A stretch of 6,493 nt of DNA from Niastella sp. (GTDB lineage Bacteria > Bacteroidota > Bacteroidia > Chitinophagales > Chitinophagaceae). The DNA is taken from positions 1 through 6,493 of the forward strand of contig JAJKIL010000449.1 of assembly GCA_021154515.1 (NCBI GenBank), in the 5' to 3' direction. The notes under the pieces were generated by a model. That model had not been told where the DNA came from and made no database searches. It worked only from the letters and a program-made list of their open reading frames with translations. Positions 5,139 to 6,493 of the stretch are shown in pieces (position 1 is the first letter of the stretch; every line of letters starts with the position of its first letter). The translations under genes were made by a program, and so were the position numbers.

Positions 5139-6493
5139 ATGAAGATTTTACTAACGTATTTAAAACCATACAGATGGCTGGTTGGCTTAACACTTTTTCT
5201 AGCCGCTGTAAATACCGCTTTTTCCTTATTCGATCCCATAATATTAGGAAAACTTGTCCGGCTTGCCGGCACCTACTTAAATACACCTAAAGGGCAAAGA
5301 CCTGGTAAAGAATTCTTTACTGCTACCACCCCGTATTACGGTGTAATTTGGCTGTTGTTAGCTTCCATTGGCGTGGCCATGGTAAGCCGCATAGCCAAAA
5401 ACTTCCAGGATTATTTCCTGAACGTGATCATCCAAAAATTTGGCGCCAAAGTATTTACCGATGGCTTAAAACATGCCATGCGATTGCCTTACCAGGAGTT
5501 TGAAGACCAGCGCAGCGGTGAAACCCTGAGCGTGCTCACCAAGGTGCGGGCCGATACAGAGAAGTTCATGAATTATTTCATCAACATAATGTTTGGTGTG
5601 CTGGTAGGCGTAACCTTTGTTATGATCTATGCTTCTATATGGATCAGTTGGACAATCGCCGCTGCCTATGTAGTGGGTATTTTACTGCTTACAACGATCA
5701 CCAATGTACTTAGTAAAAAAATAAAAACCATTCAAAAGACCATCGTAGCACAAACAACTTCACTGGCAGGTTCTACCACGGAATCACTCCGCAATATAGA
5801 GCTGGTAAAAAGTTTGGGGCTTACCAACCAGGAAGTAACACGACTGAACAAAAATACCTACAAGATATTAGGGCTGGAATTGACAAAGGTAAAACGTGTG
5901 CGAAGCATCAGCTTTGTACAGGGCACCTTTGTGAACACGTTGCGCCAGGTGATCCTATTCATCTTAACCTGGCTGATCTTCCATGACAAAATGGATTTCG
6001 GGCAACTGGTAACCATGCAGATCTTCTCATTCTTCGTATTTGGTCCATTGCAGGAGATCAGCAACATCATCATCAGCTATCGCGAAGCGGAAGCCTCGTT
6101 GAACAACTTTCATAACCTGATGACAAAAGCGCCTGAGCGCCAGCCCGAACACCCTAAACACCTCGGCGATGTTAAAACGCTCGACTTCAAACAGGTTGGG
6201 TTTAAACACCAGACTGCACAGTCCCGAGCTATAGACGATATCAGCTTTTCTGCCCAGGTAGGGGAAACCATCGCCTTTGTTGGTCCTTCCGGTTCAGGCA
6301 AAACTACCCTCATGAAATTACTGGTAGGGTTATACCGCCCACTACAGGGAAAGATCCTGTACAATGGTATCGATGAAAATGATATCAATTACGAAGACCT
6401 GCGCAGCCAGATCGGTTTTGTAACGCAGGACACGCAGTTGTTCTCAGGAACTATTAAAGAAAACCTGTTGTTCGTAAATACGTCAGCAACCGA
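5139..6493 (+). CDS. ABC exporter, MsbA/ABCB type, fused membrane and ATPase domains (3' truncated by the window)
   Basis: The frame is open from the ATG at 5139 to the window edge, giving 451 codons. The membrane domain has the usual six helices, at about 13-36, 66-88, 147-168, 171-190, 264-281 and 288-308. The ATPase domain begins around residue 350 and shows Walker A GPSGSGKTT (382-390, with K388) and the Q-loop glutamine Q430 in FVTQDTQLFSGTIKEN. The window ends before the LSGGQ signature, Walker B and H-loop, so about 130-150 residues are missing compared with the usual ~580-600. Such half-transporters work as homo- or heterodimers in the inner membrane and export lipids, peptides or drugs. 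MsbA-like lipid transport is possible next to a polysaccharide locus, but the substrate cannot be read from sequence. A closer upstream ATG (5131) hits a stop after three codons, supporting 5139 as the start. Confidence 0.9.
   Translation, partial: MKILLTYLKPYRWLVGLTLFLAAVNTAFSLFDPIILGKLVRLAGTYLNTPKGQRPGKEFFTATTPYYGVIWLLLASIGVAMVSRIAKNFQDYFLNVIIQKFGAKVFTDGLKHAMRLPYQEFEDQRSGETLSVLTKVRADTEKFMNYFINIMFGVLVGVTFVMIYASIWISWTIAAAYVVGILLLTTITNVLSKKIKTIQKTIVAQTTSLAGSTTESLRNIELVKSLGLTNQEVTRLNKNTYKILGLELTKVKRVRSISFVQGTFVNTLRQVILFILTWLIFHDKMDFGQLVTMQIFSFFVFGPLQEISNIIISYREAEASLNNFHNLMTKAPERQPEHPKHLGDVKTLDFKQVGFKHQTAQSRAIDDISFSAQVGETIAFVGPSGSGKTTLMKLLVGLYRPLQGKILYNGIDENDINYEDLRSQIGFVTQDTQLFSGTIKENLLFVNTSAT

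Noticed and set aside
5858..6388. Minus-strand ORFs of 60-92 codons opposite the ABC exporter
   Set aside because: They overlap the exporter's last membrane helices and Walker A region and have no recognisable domains.

Overview
The window looks like a piece of a Bacteroidota chromosome, probably a Chitinophagaceae-type organism. This is an inference from gene content, moderate GC, start codons without clear Shine-Dalgarno sites, A-rich upstream stretches and degenerate 7-bp repeats between genes. No marker gene here fixes the taxonomy.

Layout. Positions 1-86 may hold the last codons of a plus-strand gene that enters from outside. It converges on a minus-strand pair: a polytopic Wzy-type O-antigen polymerase (122-1369) and, upstream of it, a Wzx/RfbX-type flippase (1383-2654). 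An 82-bp divergent spacer (2655-2736) separates this pair from a plus-strand pair: a short Wzz-type chain-length determinant (2737-3573) and, 4 bp later, an O-antigen ligase/polymerase of the WaaL/Wzy superfamily (3578-4861). A 277-bp spacer follows, unusually rich in inverted repeats (4862-5138). A MsbA/ABCB-type ABC exporter then starts at 5139 and runs off the right edge, cut inside its nucleotide-binding domain.

How the genes fit together. The four central proteins are the membrane machinery of a Wzx/Wzy-dependent surface polysaccharide pathway. The flippase moves lipid-linked repeat units across the inner membrane, the polymerase joins them, the Wzz-like protein sets chain length, and the second WaaL/Wzy-fold protein either ligates the chain to an acceptor or acts as a second polymerase. 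No glycosyltransferase, sugar-nucleotide enzyme, outer-membrane export protein or tyrosine kinase is visible, so the rest of the locus must lie elsewhere. The ABC exporter could be a lipid exporter or an unrelated neighbour.

I did not find a clearly new biological system. The most unusual sequence is non-coding or recently altered: in-phase 7-bp repeats that supply the C-terminal tail and stop codon of the Wzy gene, the chain of stem-loops before the ABC exporter, and 8-base A/T tracts in all four polysaccharide genes.
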